Source: Plantago elongata (Eukaryota > Streptophyta > Magnoliopsida > Lamiales > Plantaginaceae). From it: a stretch of 38,925 nucleotides of DNA. A program made the position numbers and the translations under genes. The first letter of the stretch is position 1, and every line of letters begins with the position of its first letter. Shown one piece after another: positions 35,924-38,925 of the stretch. Under the pieces are notes generated by a model. It had not been told where the DNA came from. It did no database searches and saw only the letters and a list, made by a program, of their open reading frames with translations. The stretch covers positions 1 through 38,925 of the forward strand of contig JAYMSP010000922.1 of the NCBI GenBank assembly GCA_036897095.1, written 5' to 3'.

Positions 35924-37808
35924 GATACTAATCTTGATTATTCTTCTTTAAGGAGTTTTGAATGTTTAGCTTATGCTAGCACTCATACAACTCACAGAAA
36001 GAAGTTTGATGCAAGAGCTTCTAAATGCATGTTTATAAGCTATCCTCTGGGCATAAAGGTTACAAGCTATATGACTTGAGTAGTAAGAAAATGTTAATAT
36101 CAAGAAATGTCATTTTTTATGAAGAAAATTTTCCTTATCATGATATTAATTATGTCTCTTCTATTCCTACTTATTCATGTAGTGTTGATCATTATGCTTA
36201 TGATGTTATTACTTAGCATGTTATCAACAATCCTGATAACAATCTGCATAATGATTCTGAAAGTAGTCAAAATATTGTCAATACTCAGAAATTGTTAATC
36301 CTGACGATTCTACTCATGATATTGTTAATCCTGGTGATTCTGATGATTTTCATCATAATATTAGGAATATTGATGTTTTTGTTGGGTATTATAGTGATCA
36401 ACAGGTTATTGAAGAAACTAATGATATTGTGTCTGCTGAACACTCAAACAATGAGAGTATACAACAATATTGATGATGATGTTCTTCAGGTGACTCAAAG
36501 ACCTGTTAGAAATAGGACTACTCCTACTTATCTCTAGGTTTATGATGTACATTTGCCACCATCACTAGATCATGGTCATAGAGCAAATGCAGTGGAACAG
36601 GTTGAACAACATAAAGGCATATATTATCATACATCTACTTATCTTGCTTGTTCTAACTTGTCTACAGGTTATAAAGCATTTACAGCTGCTATTTCTCAAT
36701 TGACTGGCCTAAGACTTATAAACAAGTAGCTCCATGTCCTGAATGATAAGATGCCATGAAGAATGAGTTGCATGCTCTTGAACAAACCAAAACCTGCAAA
36801 CAAGACTTGCATAGGTTGTAAGTGGGTTTACGGGATAAAATATAAATCAGATGGCTCTATAGAAGATATAAAGCCAGATTGGTAGCCAAAGGATATACTC
36901 AACAATCTGGATTAGATTACTTTGATACTTTTAGTCCATTAACTAAACTAACTACTGTGAGAGTTTTATTATCTATTGCAGTTATCAAGTCATGGCATTT
37001 ACATCATCTTGATGTTAATACAGCTTTTCTCCATGGTGATCTAGATGAGGAGGTTTATATGATACCACCTCCAGGTTATTGTGATGATGGGAGAGTATGC
37101 AAACTCAACAAGAGTTCATATGGTTTGAAGCAAGCCAGCAAACAATGGTTCCTTAAGCTTACTGAAAGTTGACTTGCTTTTGGTTACACTCAATGTGTTT
37201 CTAAATCTTCATTATTTGTGAAGAAAACTGCAACTAATTTCACTGCTCTTGCCTGTTATGTTGATGATATATTATAAGCAGGTGATAGTCTGCAGGAAAT
37301 TCAAGTGAAAAGGATAACTTACATGCAGCATTCACCATAAAGGATCTTGGCACAATGAAATATATGCTGAAAATAGAAGTAGCAAGGAACACAAATGGCA
37401 TTACACTTTGCCAGAGAAAATATTGCTTGGATATTTTAACTGATACAGGTTACATTGGTTGCAGGCCAACTAACACACCCATGGACTCTCAGCAAGGATT
37501 TATGCAGAATGACAATCTATTAGAAGATTCATCAAGTTACAAAAGACTTATGGAGAGATTGTTATATTTAACAATCACAAGGCCTGACATCTCTTATAGC
37601 TTACAGACACTCACACAACATATGGCTAAAGCTACTGAAGGCCATCTTGCTGCAACACACAGGTTATTGAGATATCTAAAATCAACACCAGGACAAGGGA
37701 TTCTTTTACCAGCATCTTCAGAACTCACTTTAAAGGGATTTACTGATAGTGATCGGGCCAGATGTTTGGAAACAAGAAGAAGCATCACATGATATTCAGT
37801 ATTTCTAG
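35924..37808 (+). pseudogene. Outer Ty1/copia integrase end, RT and partial RNase H
   Basis: The sequence resumes an integrase C-terminal region (LRSFECLAYAS, KKFDARASKCMFISYP, GYKLYDLSSKKMLISRNVIF). It passes through a degenerate linker with repeated GATATTGTTAATCCTG-like text and then [50 protein letters not shown] and CYVDDIL. After TRPDISYS and RYLKSTPGQG an RNase H start (GFTDSDRARC) breaks off at about 37808. Many stops and frameshifts are present. It is most simply the distal half of the element whose gag lies at 29665-30960. The style suggests a Retrofit/Ale-type lineage, with moderate certainty. Confidence 0.82.
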
Positions 37809-37809
37809 G

Positions 37810-38925
37810 TGTTAGGAATATCTGTTAGTATTTTTTATCAATCACCATGTGACTTATCTTTAGTACATAAAGGTGACTAGTACTCTTAGTTCACTTGATC
37901 ATTGTAAAAGAGGAAATCACTTAGTATGTTAGTCTATTTAAACTTGTAATATGATTGTTAGGTCTTTGAATGTAATTTTATATTTTGAGAAGGCCATGAA
38001 GAAGGATCCTAGCAATGTAGTTTAATCGAAGATTTGAAGACTGAAAATTGCACAAGTTTGATGAAGACATAAGGATTAGTCTCCTAAGATAGACTATGTT
38101 CAGAAAGCTTATTGTATAGTGCATTTGGAACATCTCTCTGAATATATGATATCTTTGAGTTAAGGAGCATGCTAGCTTTCAGAAAGACTCATGTGTCCGT
38201 TGAGACTACATGACAAGTACAGTGTATTAATTACAACGACTGAAAAGTCGATCAAGTTTAGTCCTCTCTGAAAAATGAGAAACTGACTTCTGAGTACTTA
38301 TTTCAAGATATCAACGGATTGAATTCTGAAAAGGTCTAACGGATACTATTCAAATGACTCTCAAATTCATCTATAAATATCACCACTTGAAGCTGAGAAA
38401 TACACACACTCCTAAACAAACTACTCTTATACTTTCAAGTATTCTCTCAAGCATTCATACTGCAATTCTCCAAGCTCACTATTGTGACTATACAACTCGA
38501 AGAATCACTAGTAGTTCTAAGTGTCCTGATCCTTAACAAGAGTTTAATTATTTGTGAAAGAATTGAACACTCGGACACCCTTTGTGAAGTTCATTCTCCA
38601 AACATATATCAACACTTGGGTCAGTAAGGAGAAACCTACCATATACTGAACAAATATATTAAGTAGTGTAATCTCTTCAAGCTCTATGAACAAATAGCTG
38701 AAAAGTTATTTAAGAGAAGCCTGACAATGATCATATAACCAACACTATCAAGGCGTGGAGTACAGGAAGTACTTGATTTGGGAAATCAAGGAAAAGCTCC
38801 AAGGTTATCTTGAGTACAAGAAGTAGTTGGCTTTAGAAGCTAGGGAATAACTCAGGGAGAACATTTGGTTGGGAACCATTTGTTTGTAGGGATCTTAGAA
38901 TAGGATACATTGTAAGGAGAACTCA
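37810..38925. mobile_element. LTR-like sequence running off the window
   Basis: RNase H homology is cut at TGTTAGGAATATCTG (37810), a typical start of a plant LTR. From about 38000 the sequence resembles a copia-type LTR with a TATA box TATAAATA at 38372-38379 followed by a leader. No end, primer-binding site or target duplication is visible before the window closes. It may hold two joined LTR pieces. No gene is seen. Confidence 0.5.

Overview
This is nuclear DNA of a flowering plant. It is AT-rich, and its genes have many short GT-AG introns and closely resemble Arabidopsis genes. The gaps are filled with plant transposons (Ty1/copia, Ty3/gypsy, hAT, Mutator-like and hairpin MITE-type). The genes point to a eudicot; the species cannot be named from the sequence.

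Four protein-coding genes look intact. (1) 2044-9509 (+): a 10-exon chloroplast DEAD-box RNA helicase of the RH58 type. (2) 10747-14644 (-): a 15-exon large subunit of plastid ADP-glucose pyrophosphorylase, APL1/ADG2 type. The two genes converge tail to tail. (3) 16784-18202 (+): an intronless GeBP-family (DUF573) transcription factor carrying three in-frame copies of a 45-residue repeat. (4) 27344-28937 (+): a two-exon GPI-anchored secreted protein of the At5g19230/At5g19250 type. From memory, genes 1, 2 and 4 match neighbours on Arabidopsis chromosome 5 (At5g19210, At5g19220, At5g19230-50). The window therefore looks like a conserved block into which the GeBP gene and many transposons have come.

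Layout: 1-318 is a gypsy pol fragment. 319-1990 is unassigned, partly LTR-like. RH58 follows; its 3.4-kb intron 4 holds a complete solo LTR (5-bp target duplication), a T-rich element and a MITE fragment. Next come the APL1 gene and a Mutator-like long-TIR element ending 116 bp before the GeBP start. 18.2-25.1 kb holds no gene: a 912-bp hAT element with a perfect 8-bp target duplication, a hairpin MITE, a long field of degenerate GTTTTAAG-type repeats and a foldback element. A second, inverted copy of the Mutator-like element (25166-27109), itself split by a retroposon, ends 234 bp before the GPI-protein start. From about 29.3 kb to the end is a graveyard of nested Ty1/copia elements. An outer copia (gag/protease, later RT/RNase H) is interrupted by a 5'-truncated SIRE/Maximus-like copia with its 3' LTR, which is itself interrupted by a 975-bp solo LTR.

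The genes do not form an operon-like unit. Two of them act in the chloroplast (RNA helicase and starch synthesis). No undescribed multi-gene system is visible. The most distinctive local features are a perfect 68-bp tandem duplication that copies a splice acceptor in APL1, the GeBP repeat array with splice-like sites in each unit, and the inverted pair of Mutator-like elements placed just upstream of two genes.
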